Part shown: positions 16,413-25,324 of the stretch, one piece after another
Layout of the letters: each line of letters opens with the position of its first letter
How positions within the stretch are numbered: position 1 is the stretch's first letter
NCBI GenBank assembly: GCA_043806135.1
Contig: JAZDHG010000092.1
Coordinates: forward strand, 1-34,727
Reading direction: 5' to 3'
From: JAGLQQ01 sp043806135
GTDB lineage: Bacteria; Omnitrophota; Gorgyraeia; B26-G9
Length of the DNA stretch: 34,727 bases
Program-made: the position numbers and the translations under genes
The notes under the pieces: generated by a model
Databases searched by the model: none
The model's input: the letters and a program-made list of their open reading frames with translations, nothing else
Told to the model about the DNA's origin: nothing

Positions 16413-16520
16413 ATGAAAGTACTAAGAATCAGGAGCTTGCATTCATATATCATTCATACAACAGCAATAGGGCAATGTTTAGCTTATATTTCTTTATTTT
16501 TTATTCATTTTAATTTTTGA
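16413..16520 (+). CDS. Possible 35-residue small protein between riboswitch and giant gene
   Basis: An ATG at 16413 sits just after GGAAAGGAGGA, a very strong ribosome binding site, and opens a 35-codon frame ending TGA at 16520, 12 bases before the next start. The N-terminus is basic (MKVLRIRS) and the C-terminal half is hydrophobic and aromatic (LAYISLFFIHFNF), like a tiny membrane peptide. I do not recognise it. It could be a genuine micro-protein, a leader peptide coupling translation into the giant gene, or a chance frame that uses a second Shine-Dalgarno. The strength of the site is the main evidence. Confidence 0.45.
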   Translation: MKVLRIRSLHSYIIHTTAIGQCLAYISLFFIHFNF

Positions 16521-16532
16521 GAGGAGGAAGTC

Positions 16533-19500
16533 ATGTTTAAAGGTATTCGGATTTATTCTTATATCGTATTAGTAAGTTTTATTATTAACGCATTGACACT
16601 TGGCAATGCACTGGCATTGGATCTGGAAGCATGGCAGGACATGCTCATGTCTGATGAAGTGATCCAGGGTGTATTCGGAGGGGTTGTCAGCAGCCAGAGT
16701 GAACCCGGAGATATGGAGAGTGCAGTTGCTCCGGCGCCTAAGGTGATCGAGTCATCAAATGGAGACATATCCATAAGATTCAGCAATGCTGCTCAGGCAA
16801 GTGTTTCCAGGACAGCTGAGGGACTTACACAAGTAACGTATTCGATGAGCGGAGCACGCGTAAAAGTCAAGGACATTGATACAGGGGAAGAGTTTGAATT
16901 CCAGTATCAATTTGAAGGTTCTGTGGTTAAACTGATTAACTCAAATGGGGCAGTTGTACGCTCGGAAAGCTATAATAATTTCGGACAGCTCTTAGCTACT
17001 TCCGCACAAGGCACAACCAATTATGTATATTCAAATGACGGTCTGAATAAACTGCTCAAATCTATTGACCAATGGAATAATGAAACAATCTACGATGATC
17101 AAGGCCGTCCGGATTATGCTCAGTACACAGATATTGACGGCACCGTTGTTGTCTTTAGAGATTATACTTTCGGCAGTAACGGCATTCTTGAAAGCATTGT
17201 AGACGAGAATGGAAATACAATTACTTTTTTAGAGGACGGCGTAAGGGTTAGTGAAATTAAAAACTTTGCCGGCACCCTTACAACTTCTTATGCTTATGAC
17301 CCTGTCACAGAAAATCTGATCAGTGTTAAAGACGAAGTTAACCAGACAATCACTATGGTGGAAGGCGGTAAATACACTCAGACTTACGATATCATCGAAG
17401 TCGTAGATGATCAGGGCAATCCTGTGCTGGATAGCAACAATCAGCCAGTGACGGAATTGGTTTTAAAAGGAACATATAATTATGATGCCGCAAATAACGT
17501 GGCTTCTGTCACCAGCATTGGCCAGGAAGGTACAATCACCGGATGGACAGACTACGATGAATTCGGCAGGATATCCGGAACATATAACCATGAAGGCGTG
17601 CTGGTGCAGTCATATGATTATAATGATCACGGATTTTTGCAGCGCACGTTTAATTTAGGCGGATTTGATGCCCTGACCGGTACTCAGGCGCTCATCTCCG
17701 TTACAAATTTTGACAAAAAAGGCAGGCCGATGGAAGTATGGCAGATCGGCAGCGGGGACAACAAAGTAAAAATCCAGGAATATGTATATAAGGAAAACGG
17801 GCTGCTTGATGTTACTTATTCATTAGGAATCCTGCGCGGTACTGATGAAACAAATACAGCAACTTTTAATAAGCCTATTGATGCGAACGGAAATCTGATT
17901 ACAAATGGTGTTTATGTTTATTTTAAAACTTCCATAACGGAATATGATAAAAAAGGCAGGCCGGATTCAGTATATGCTTTAGTACGCAATGCTGACGGAG
18001 AGTTTGTATCCGGTTATGATGAAAGCGGCAACGCTATAACCACGGCAAATCCGGCTCAGGCTTTGCTTGAAAAACAACAGGCCTATAAATATGACAAACG
18101 AGGATTCCTTTCTGAGACAATCAGCTATGGATTTAATGGCCGGGTAACCGGATCAACCACTTTCGACCGCTACGGCAGACCGGAATTAGCTTCAAACGGT
18201 CAGGGGACAAAGACTCAGGAGTATCTCTATGATGATGACGGCTTCCTTTCCCAGACGATTAACAAAGGTGAAAACGGTGTGACAACAGGCTGGACAAATT
18301 ACGACGCTAAAGGAAAACCCGTAGACGTATTTAACCATGCCGGTACTTTAACTCAAAAATATGTTTATGATGAGAATGGTTTAATGATCATGAGCTTGAA
18401 CTTAAACGGCGAAGACGGGGTCAATGCGGATCTTGTTTCTACAACGGCTGATCTGGAAATAATCGCGGCTTTGTGGAACGCTTCATATTTAAATGATGCT
18501 GCAGCTGCTACCGGCGGTAATCTTAGTGACACTGCTTTTCTCGCTGCAATGTGGAGTGCCTGGAGTGAAGGAGATTCTGAACTAACTAAAAAAATTGCTT
18601 TGACAATAATAATGTTCTTTTCTGATGGAGCAAAAGGCGGCAGTGAAGGTTTAATTAATAGTGTAGGTACTGCATATAATATGTTAGGCCAGGCGCTTGA
18701 GTCTGAAAACAATAATGAAGGCGCTATTGCCGCGTATAAAATACAGGTTTCTGAATATGGTTCAGCAATGGCTTGGGGCGCTAGTGGAAACTTAGAGTCG
18801 GTGACTGCATGGTCAATAAGCCAGCTTTCAACTATGACCGATGCCAACGGTGCTCCGGTTGAAGTCAATACATCAGTTGTAACCGGATACACTATTTTCG
18901 GCGGTGACTCAAAACCGATATCCTCTTATCAGTGCTATGATGACGGGGTCAACGGTCTGCAGGTGACCAAGGTTCAGGATTATGACTATTCCTATGAAGA
19001 TACAGAGAATGTTATAGTAGGTTATGACGCAAATAATCAACCAATATTGGAAGCAGTAACCTCTGTTAAATATTCCAACTTCGTTAGAAAAACAATCAAC
19101 TTCGGCGACTACATGAAAAACGAAAACGGCGAATTCATTTTAGATGCTGCCGGCAATAAAGTGCAGGCGCAAACCGGATTTACTTTGTTCGATGATTACG
19201 GCAGACAGCTTGAAAGCTACAATGAGGAGAACAATCTAGTCCAGAAATACACATATTCTAAAGAGGGGTTCTTAACAGCCACCTATTCATACGGCAAGGA
19301 CAGGGCACTTACCGGAACCACGATTTTTGACAATTACTCTAGACCGGTTGCCAGTTTTAACGCAGTAGGAAGAGGCACCAATATACCTGTGGAGCTTATT
19401 GCTGCACTTGCCGATGGGCTTACCACGGAAGAAATGGCAAAAACAGAATGGCAGCCTTATCTGAAAGGATTAACTCAGACTTTTGAATACAGAGCAGACG

Positions 19501-22500
19501 GTCTGCTTGAAACAAGCAAGTCCTGGGGAGAAGCCGTGGAAATTGATGGCGGCAAATTAGCGGCATTTGCCAATGCCTACAACAGCAAAAAGGGAGATGA
19601 AAATTATAACAGTGAATTTGATTTAGTAGGCGAGCCGGGCGAAATTGATGCGGCTGACTTGGCTGCTCTGGAATCGAAATTCAGCGGAGCTAGCAATATG
19701 GTGCTGGGTTTTATTGCCGGTACAGTTGACAAGACTCAGCTGAACGAGTTTTCCAAAACATTTGAAACAAAAGTATATTATCAGCCGACTCTGACTGGAT
19801 TTACTGTTTATGATAAGTATGGTAAGGCATCCGAGGTTTATAACTCTGAACCGGTTAAAGACGCCAGCGGTAGTACAGTAGCGGACGGTGTATTAACGCA
19901 AAAGTATATTTATAATGAAAGAGGATTCCTGAGCAGATCAGAGTCATTCGGGATCAACATGGATGAATACGGTAATGTTCAAATGAATGGAGATATCCCG
20001 GAAGCATTACTGACAGGATACACCTTATTTGATGCCGGTTCTAAGCCGACCAACACCTATTCTGTTTACCAGGGGGTGGAAGCAAAAGTTCAGGATTATG
20101 TGTATGAGGGCGGCTTCCTGGTGCAGACAAACAATTACGCCAGAAACGGAGCTGCAGGCGGATATACAACATTTGATAAATACGGAAGACAGTCTAACTC
20201 ATACAATGAATACAGCCAAAAAACCGCAGCGTATATTTATTCTAAACAGGGATTTCTGAAACAGACAAACAGCTATGGTCTTGACAATGCCTATCTTGGA
20301 AAAACAATATTCAGTAAACAAGGCAGGCCTATTGAGTCATACAACATGACCGCATCAGGAAATACGGAAAGCGGATTGACCCAAAAGTTTGTGTATAATG
20401 ACTATGGCTTTTTGACACACAGCACAAGCTATGGTGAGGACCAGATATTAACCGGACAGACTTTTTATAACGGTTACGGAAAAGCCATGTACAGCACAAA
20501 TGACCTGGGGATAACCAACTCAGCATATGTATACGATAATGCCGGATTCCTGGATCACACTTTGGCCTTGGCCTGGGTAGAAGGCACAGGCGGCACTCAG
20601 ACAGCAACACATAATAACTTGAATGATGCTGCTGACGCTTTAAACGGAACAACACAGAACGGTTATTATGTAATAACCGGCTACACTGAGTTCGGCGATA
20701 CGTCAAGGCCGATAGCTTCTTATCAGTGCTGGGGAGGTATTGATAATACCCAGGGTTACGGAGACGGCGCTAAAGTACAGGAATACAACTATACGAACGG
20801 TTTTCTCACGAGCACGTCTAATTACGGTAAAGACGAAACATTTATCGGTAGTACAGTATTTGATAAGTACGGAAGACAGCAGGCATCTTATAATGAGGTA
20901 GATATTGATAATAACGGACTAGGTGAGTTGACTACAAAGTTCCGTTACTCAAAACAGGGCTTTATGATGGAATCCTATAATTATGGTTTAAATTCATCTA
21001 TTGTCGGTAAGACAACTTTTAACAGCTTAGGCAGGCCGGTAGAAAGCACCAACCAGAGGGGTGCGCTTACGCAGACTTTCCATTATGATGCTTTCTCAGG
21101 AGCAATGGATGAAAGCTACTCATGGGGAGAACCTACTGATGTTAACGGTGTATCTACGCCTACTTTGACCGGAACAACTCAATACGACGCCTGGGGTAAA
21201 GCAATTACGCAGTTTAACACAGAGGGTAATATTGTGGCTAAATACCAGTATGATGTCCATGGATTTATGACCCGGGCGTTCTCGTTTAGCGGCGGTACGC
21301 CTACTGATGTAGGCGTTTGCACAGGATTCACAAATTATAACGCTGCCGGAAGGCCGGAAAGCTCATATTCTGTCTTTAATCCGACAAATGCCCAGGGGCA
21401 ATATATCGGTGATTTCTACGGCTTGACCGAGACTACCAGTGGTGTTACCAAGGTGCAGGATTTTATTTACAATACAAATGTTACCGGAATTCCGGAAGAT
21501 ATCAATTTTCTGGGAAATTCTAACACGGGATTTTTAACCATGACTATCAGTTACGGTGATAACTATAATGCTTCTAATCCTGCTGCTTCATTTATGGGAT
21601 ATACGACATTCAACAGATACGGACAACAGATGTCTTCGTATAATGAACTTGGGGAACAGACAACAAAGTTCAGTTATTCAAGATCAGGTTTCTTAAGCGA
21701 GACATTCAACTATGGTGTTAACAAAACATATTCTGGAAAAACTGTTTTCAGTGCTCTGGGCAGGCCGACAGCAGCTTACAATGAACGAGGCGCCCTACTT
21801 CAGACTTTTGAGTACACAGGAGGTTTTCTTGTAGGCAGCACCAGCTACGGTGATCCAGGAGACGGAGATGTCGGACCGATTACAGGAAAGACAACTTATG
21901 ATGCCTATGGAAAACAGCTGGAATCGTTCAATACAGAAGGTGCACTTGTAGGAACATTTGAATATTCTGTAAATGGTTTTATGACCAAGTCAAATAGCAT
22001 GGCATCTGAGGGACTTGGTGCAGCTTCTGTGCGTACTAGCTACACCAACTATGATAACAAGGTAAGGCCGATTGACAGCTATGCTGTTTATAACGGCAAC
22101 TATGAATCTCTCTCTCAGGTTTTTTCATACGACAACAACGGCGTGCAGTCAGGATTTGTAACCGGAGCTCAGACATATGTTGTTAATAATGCCTATGCTT
22201 TCGGCAGCTCCACTGTTGCCAGTGCAATCGGCACAGAGGTTCTTTACAATGGGTATGTTGAGTATAACCGCTATGGAAGACCGGAGAAGTCCTATAATAA
22301 AGAAGGCGCAGTCATTTCGAAAAACATATACAGCACTAAGGGTTTTATCACAGCAACAGACAACTACGGAGAAAACGGAAAGAGAGTCGGCTCATTAGTA
22401 TACAGTGCTATAGGCAGACCGGAGTATTCTACAAATCATATGGGCGGAGTAACTACAGAGTACATTTATAACAATGCCGGTTTTCTCAAGCAGACAGTCG

Positions 22501-23327
22501 GTTATAATGGCGGATCGTTCAATGCTGACACAGGCCAAATTGAAGGCGTTAGAACTTCTTACACAACATTTGATGTTTATTCTAAGTCGCTGGAAACCTA
22601 CCAGCTGTGGACAATGGACGGAGGATCTACTAACGGCTATAGATATGCTGCAGGCGGCACACCCAACTATTCTGTAGGCAGTGACGGATCTATCAGCGGC
22701 GGCGGATTGACATCTGTGAATAAGAATGCCACGATAAATAACTACAGCGCCTTTGGATCACTTCTGTCAACAAACAATATCGGCAGACAGGGAAGCGTTG
22801 TGAGCACAACGTACTATGATTCTTTTTCTAAGCCAACATCTATTTGGAATGATAAAGGTGCAATGGTGCAGGTATATCATTATTCTGCTCAGGGCTTCCT
22901 GGATTATTCTGTCAGCTATGCTGAGATGAAGAGCTATGATAACCAGGGTAATCCCATTGATGATGGTACTTGGGATTCAACTGAAACAACCATAACGTAC
23001 TTTAACGATTACGGACAGCAGACAGCGACTTATCTGCTTACCGGTGACGGCAGCAGCGGTCAGACTGGCTGGGACCTGGTTGCTTATATTCAGGGCATAG
23101 ACGGAGAGACCGGGATAGCAGTGGGTGCCAGGCAAAGTGCTTATCAATATGACAGCAAAGGCTTCCTGTCTCAAACGAGGAACTACCAGGACGGACAGTA
23201 TGTCGGTTATATTTCGTTTGATGCCAGCGGTAGACAGTCTTATGGCTACAATCAGACAGGAACTATGACAAGTACTTATTTCTATGATTTCAACGGCTTC
23301 CTGACTAGAAGTACACAGAATAATTAA
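16533..23327 (+). CDS. Giant secreted YD-like repeat protein, 2264 residues
   Basis: The ATG at 16533 follows GAGAGGAGGAAG. Residues 1-30 form a signal peptide (basic start, hydrophobic core, cleavage probably near ALALD). From about residue 110 to the end the protein is made of some 30 units of 35-60 residues. Each unit resembles GxTxFDxYGRPxxSYN followed by a Y-x-Y strand and GFLxxTxSYG, a variant of YD/Rhs-type beta repeats. Between about 881 and 2130 the units fall into five higher-order blocks of four. Inserted segments are a helical, partly TPR-like stretch (about 626-750) and a degenerate dockerin-like stretch (about 1007-1050). The protein ends within a repeat, with no Rhs core motif, toxin, anchor or CFI-box seen. 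Few cysteines occur. A role as a long surface or extracellular fibre or adhesin is inferred. Expression is controlled by the c-di-GMP riboswitch upstream. Confidence 0.88.
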   Translation: MFKGIRIYSYIVLVSFIINALTLGNALALDLEAWQDMLMSDEVIQGVFGGVVSSQSEPGDMESAVAPAPKVIESSNGDISIRFSNAAQASVSRTAEGLTQVTYSMSGARVKVKDIDTGEEFEFQYQFEGSVVKLINSNGAVVRSESYNNFGQLLATSAQGTTNYVYSNDGLNKLLKSIDQWNNETIYDDQGRPDYAQYTDIDGTVVVFRDYTFGSNGILESIVDENGNTITFLEDGVRVSEIKNFAGTLTTSYAYDPVTENLISVKDEVNQTITMVEGGKYTQTYDIIEVVDDQGNPVLDSNNQPVTELVLKGTYNYDAANNVASVTSIGQEGTITGWTDYDEFGRISGTYNHEGVLVQSYDYNDHGFLQRTFNLGGFDALTGTQALISVTNFDKKGRPMEVWQIGSGDNKVKIQEYVYKENGLLDVTYSLGILRGTDETNTATFNKPIDANGNLITNGVYVYFKTSITEYDKKGRPDSVYALVRNADGEFVSGYDESGNAITTANPAQALLEKQQAYKYDKRGFLSETISYGFNGRVTGSTTFDRYGRPELASNGQGTKTQEYLYDDDGFLSQTINKGENGVTTGWTNYDAKGKPVDVFNHAGTLTQKYVYDENGLMIMSLNLNGEDGVNADLVSTTADLEIIAALWNASYLNDAAAATGGNLSDTAFLAAMWSAWSEGDSELTKKIALTIIMFFSDGAKGGSEGLINSVGTAYNMLGQALESENNNEGAIAAYKIQVSEYGSAMAWGASGNLESVTAWSISQLSTMTDANGAPVEVNTSVVTGYTIFGGDSKPISSYQCYDDGVNGLQVTKVQDYDYSYEDTENVIVGYDANNQPILEAVTSVKYSNFVRKTINFGDYMKNENGEFILDAAGNKVQAQTGFTLFDDYGRQLESYNEENNLVQKYTYSKEGFLTATYSYGKDRALTGTTIFDNYSRPVASFNAVGRGTNIPVELIAALADGLTTEEMAKTEWQPYLKGLTQTFEYRADGLLETSKSWGEAVEIDGGKLAAFANAYNSKKGDENYNSEFDLVGEPGEIDAADLAALESKFSGASNMVLGFIAGTVDKTQLNEFSKTFETKVYYQPTLTGFTVYDKYGKASEVYNSEPVKDASGSTVADGVLTQKYIYNERGFLSRSESFGINMDEYGNVQMNGDIPEALLTGYTLFDAGSKPTNTYSVYQGVEAKVQDYVYEGGFLVQTNNYARNGAAGGYTTFDKYGRQSNSYNEYSQKTAAYIYSKQGFLKQTNSYGLDNAYLGKTIFSKQGRPIESYNMTASGNTESGLTQKFVYNDYGFLTHSTSYGEDQILTGQTFYNGYGKAMYSTNDLGITNSAYVYDNAGFLDHTLALAWVEGTGGTQTATHNNLNDAADALNGTTQNGYYVITGYTEFGDTSRPIASYQCWGGIDNTQGYGDGAKVQEYNYTNGFLTSTSNYGKDETFIGSTVFDKYGRQQASYNEVDIDNNGLGELTTKFRYSKQGFMMESYNYGLNSSIVGKTTFNSLGRPVESTNQRGALTQTFHYDAFSGAMDESYSWGEPTDVNGVSTPTLTGTTQYDAWGKAITQFNTEGNIVAKYQYDVHGFMTRAFSFSGGTPTDVGVCTGFTNYNAAGRPESSYSVFNPTNAQGQYIGDFYGLTETTSGVTKVQDFIYNTNVTGIPEDINFLGNSNTGFLTMTISYGDNYNASNPAASFMGYTTFNRYGQQMSSYNELGEQTTKFSYSRSGFLSETFNYGVNKTYSGKTVFSALGRPTAAYNERGALLQTFEYTGGFLVGSTSYGDPGDGDVGPITGKTTYDAYGKQLESFNTEGALVGTFEYSVNGFMTKSNSMASEGLGAASVRTSYTNYDNKVRPIDSYAVYNGNYESLSQVFSYDNNGVQSGFVTGAQTYVVNNAYAFGSSTVASAIGTEVLYNGYVEYNRYGRPEKSYNKEGAVISKNIYSTKGFITATDNYGENGKRVGSLVYSAIGRPEYSTNHMGGVTTEYIYNNAGFLKQTVGYNGGSFNADTGQIEGVRTSYTTFDVYSKSLETYQLWTMDGGSTNGYRYAAGGTPNYSVGSDGSISGGGLTSVNKNATINNYSAFGSLLSTNNIGRQGSVVSTTYYDSFSKPTSIWNDKGAMVQVYHYSAQGFLDYSVSYAEMKSYDNQGNPIDDGTWDSTETTITYFNDYGQQTATYLLTGDGSSGQTGWDLVAYIQGIDGETGIAVGARQSAYQYDSKGFLSQTRNYQDGQYVGYISFDASGRQSYGYNQTGTMTSTYFYDFNGFLTRSTQNN

Positions 23328-23337
23328 TTAGAACACT

Positions 23338-23376
23338 ATAGAACCCTCTGCCCTTTTTAGGGGTAGAGGGTTCTAT
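23338..23376 (+). terminator. Long hairpin terminator after the giant gene
   Basis: ATAGAACCCTCT (23338-23349) pairs perfectly with AGAGGGTTCTAT (23365-23376), extended inward by a G-T wobble and CCC/GGG around a T-rich loop. It starts 11 bases after the stop. The T-run that follows is short (CTTA), so the hairpin may rely on its length or protect the 3' end of the message. Confidence 0.8.
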
Positions 23377-23421
23377 CTTACCCACCGCTTGATGAGTCTG
23401 AATAGCTTTCCATTTTTTTCC

Positions 23422-23450
23422 TTGAATTAAACCATTTCCTGTTGTAAAAT
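23422..23450 (+). promoter_or_regulatory. Sigma-70-type promoter of the kdsA operon
   Basis: TTGAAT (23422-23427), a 17-base spacer and TAAAAT (23445-23450), about 90 bases before the kdsA start and downstream of the giant-gene terminator. Confidence 0.65.
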
Positions 23451-23541
23451 AGAAGCTCTAATGGTCATGAACCATAAATTGGACATATTTTAGGATTAAG
23501 AGGATTAAGGATAGGTTAACACACTAATTTTACAGGCATTT

Positions 23542-24363
23542 ATGAATTTCAATTTCGAAGATTTTTTTTCGTGCAAAAAAGGCAAAAGCAATTTTTTTCT
23601 GATATGCGGACCCTGTGTTATTGAATCAGAGAAAATGGCTCTAGAACACGCCGCTATTTTAAAGGATATTTGCCGCAAGCTGAATATTCCCTTTATTTTT
23701 AAGTCCAGTTTTGATAAAGCAAATCGGACTTCTATCAAATCCTTTCGGGGCCCAGGCATAAAAAGAGGATTGGCTATTCTAAATAAAATCAAAAAGCAGA
23801 TCCGTGTTCCTGTTACCAGCGATGTACATCAGCCGGGTGAGATTGCTGCGGCAAAAACTGTGCTTGATATTATCCAAATTCCGGCCTTGCTTTGCAGGCA
23901 GACCGACCTGATCATGGCTGCGGCTAAAAGCAAACTAACCGTCAATGTTAAAAAGGGACAGTTTATGGCTCCTTGGGATATGCGCAATGTCATAAAAAAA
24001 ATCGAGGCTGCGGGAAATAAAAAAGTTATTCTTACTGAACGCGGTACAAGTTTTGGTTATCATAATCTGGTCAGCGATATGCGTTCTATAGCGATCATGC
24101 GCAACTTTGGATATCCGGTCGCTTTTGATGCGACACATAGCGTGCAGCTTCCTAGTGCTGGTATTGGTATTTCCAGCGGTGAAAAAGAATTTGCCCCTGT
24201 GTTAAGTCTGGCTGCTGTTGCCGCAGGAGCGCAGGGCCTATTTCTTGAGGTGCACAAATCACCGGAAAAAGCACTCTGCGACGGCCCGAATATGCTGACT
24301 CCGTTTGAACTTGAAACCCTGCTGGTTAAAGCAATTAAAATACGGGAGATCGTTAATGATTGA
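23542..24363 (+). CDS. kdsA: 3-deoxy-D-manno-octulosonate-8-phosphate synthase
   Basis: This enzyme condenses phosphoenolpyruvate and arabinose 5-phosphate to Kdo 8-phosphate, the committed step to the Kdo sugar of lipopolysaccharide. It has 273 residues. Diagnostic motifs are ICGPCVIESE, FKSSFDKANRTS with SFRGPG, IQIPALLCRQTDL, NVKKGQFMAPWDM, TERGTSFGYHNL and FDATHSVQLP. Cys25 in GPCVIES lies where the metal-dependent class has its metal-binding Cys (Asn in the E. coli type), so this should be the metal-dependent form. It heads a Kdo gene set and overlaps the isomerase gene by 8 bases. Confidence 0.97.
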   Translation: MNFNFEDFFSCKKGKSNFFLICGPCVIESEKMALEHAAILKDICRKLNIPFIFKSSFDKANRTSIKSFRGPGIKRGLAILNKIKKQIRVPVTSDVHQPGEIAAAKTVLDIIQIPALLCRQTDLIMAAAKSKLTVNVKKGQFMAPWDMRNVIKKIEAAGNKKVILTERGTSFGYHNLVSDMRSIAIMRNFGYPVAFDATHSVQLPSAGIGISSGEKEFAPVLSLAAVAAGAQGLFLEVHKSPEKALCDGPNMLTPFELETLLVKAIKIREIVND

Positions 24364-25324
24364 GATGAATTCTCAGAAAATTGCCAGAAGTGTTCTGCGC
24401 ATAGAAGCAAAAGCGATATTGGATTTGCTGCCTGGAATAAACAAAAACTTTGACAAAGCAGTTGAAGCAGTTGCCAAATGTAAGGGAAGGGTAGTGATAA
24501 CCGGCATGGGTAAACCGGGGCTTATTGGAAACAAAATCTCCGCGACCCTTGCCAGTCTTGGGGTACCTAGTTTATTTCTTCATCCGGCTGAAGCTGTGCA
24601 CGGTGATTTGGGACGGGTAACCAGCGATGATATTGTTATCGCAATTTCAAACAGCGGAAATACAGAAGAAATCACCAGACTTCTGCCTTTAATAAAAAAA
24701 ATAGGCGCAAAATTGATCGCCTTTACCGGAAATCTAAAATCACCCCTTGCCCAGTACAGTGATATTGTCCTTAATGTCGGGGTAAAAAAAGAAGCATGTC
24801 CTTTTAACCTGGCTCCGACGGCAAGTACTACGGCCACTGTTGCTATGGGAGATGCCCTGGCCGTAGCCGCTTTAATAAAAAGAGGTTTTAAGATAGAAGA
24901 CTATGCTTTTTACCATCCCGGAGGAAGCCTTGGTAAAAAGCTGCTTAAAGTAAAAGATCTGATGCGCAAAGGCATACAAAACCCGATTGTAAATAAAAAA
25001 ACCAAATTAAAAACAGTTCTGGTGCATATTACAAAATCACGCGCAGGTTCTGCCACAGTAGTTAATGATAAAAAACAGCTTTGCGGCATTTTTACGGATG
25101 GTGATCTGCGGCGTCACATCGAAAGCGACCCAGATATATTAAGCAGGCAAGTTAATGATGTGATGACAAAAAATCCTATTTCAATTAATAAAGAACGGCT
25201 TGCGGTGGAAGCGCTTAAAATTTTAAAGGATAAAAGGATTGATGAGATACCTGTTGTTGATGATAAGAATCATCCGGTTGGCCTTTTAGATGTGCAGGAT
25301 TTGCTGAAAGCAGGTATTGTATGA
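24356..25324 (+). CDS. kdsD: Arabinose-5-phosphate isomerase (KdsD/KpsF type)
   Basis: This enzyme makes arabinose 5-phosphate from ribulose 5-phosphate for KdsA. It has 322 residues from ATG 24356, which has GGGAG 8 bases upstream; an in-frame ATG at 24305 inside kdsA is less likely. An N-terminal SIS domain contains GMGKPGLIGNKISATLAS, HPAEAVHGDLG and SNSGNTEEI. The metal/active-site His is in YHPGGSLGK. Two CBS domains follow (about residues 200-322) with the paired motifs VKDLM and VNDVMTKNP. CBS domains often bind nucleotides for regulation. It overlaps kdsC by ATGA. Confidence 0.96.
   Translation: MIEMNSQKIARSVLRIEAKAILDLLPGINKNFDKAVEAVAKCKGRVVITGMGKPGLIGNKISATLASLGVPSLFLHPAEAVHGDLGRVTSDDIVIAISNSGNTEEITRLLPLIKKIGAKLIAFTGNLKSPLAQYSDIVLNVGVKKEACPFNLAPTASTTATVAMGDALAVAALIKRGFKIEDYAFYHPGGSLGKKLLKVKDLMRKGIQNPIVNKKTKLKTVLVHITKSRAGSATVVNDKKQLCGIFTDGDLRRHIESDPDILSRQVNDVMTKNPISINKERLAVEALKILKDKRIDEIPVVDDKNHPVGLLDVQDLLKAGIV

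Noticed and set aside
20029..22677. Short alternate-frame ORFs within the giant gene
   Set aside because: They arise from the repetitive sequence in the +1 or +2 frame and lack ribosome sites.
16533..23327. CRISPR array or DNA tandem repeat
   Set aside because: The periodicity is at the protein level, with variable unit lengths and divergent DNA; there are no identical spaced repeats.
23338..23376. Rho-independent terminator with a long U-tract
   Set aside because: The hairpin is real, but the following T-run is only CTTA, so I report it as a hairpin terminator without claiming a classical U-tract.
24305..24355. Upstream ATG for the arabinose-5-phosphate isomerase
   Set aside because: It is inside kdsA and not family-like; GGGAG is well placed for ATG 24356.
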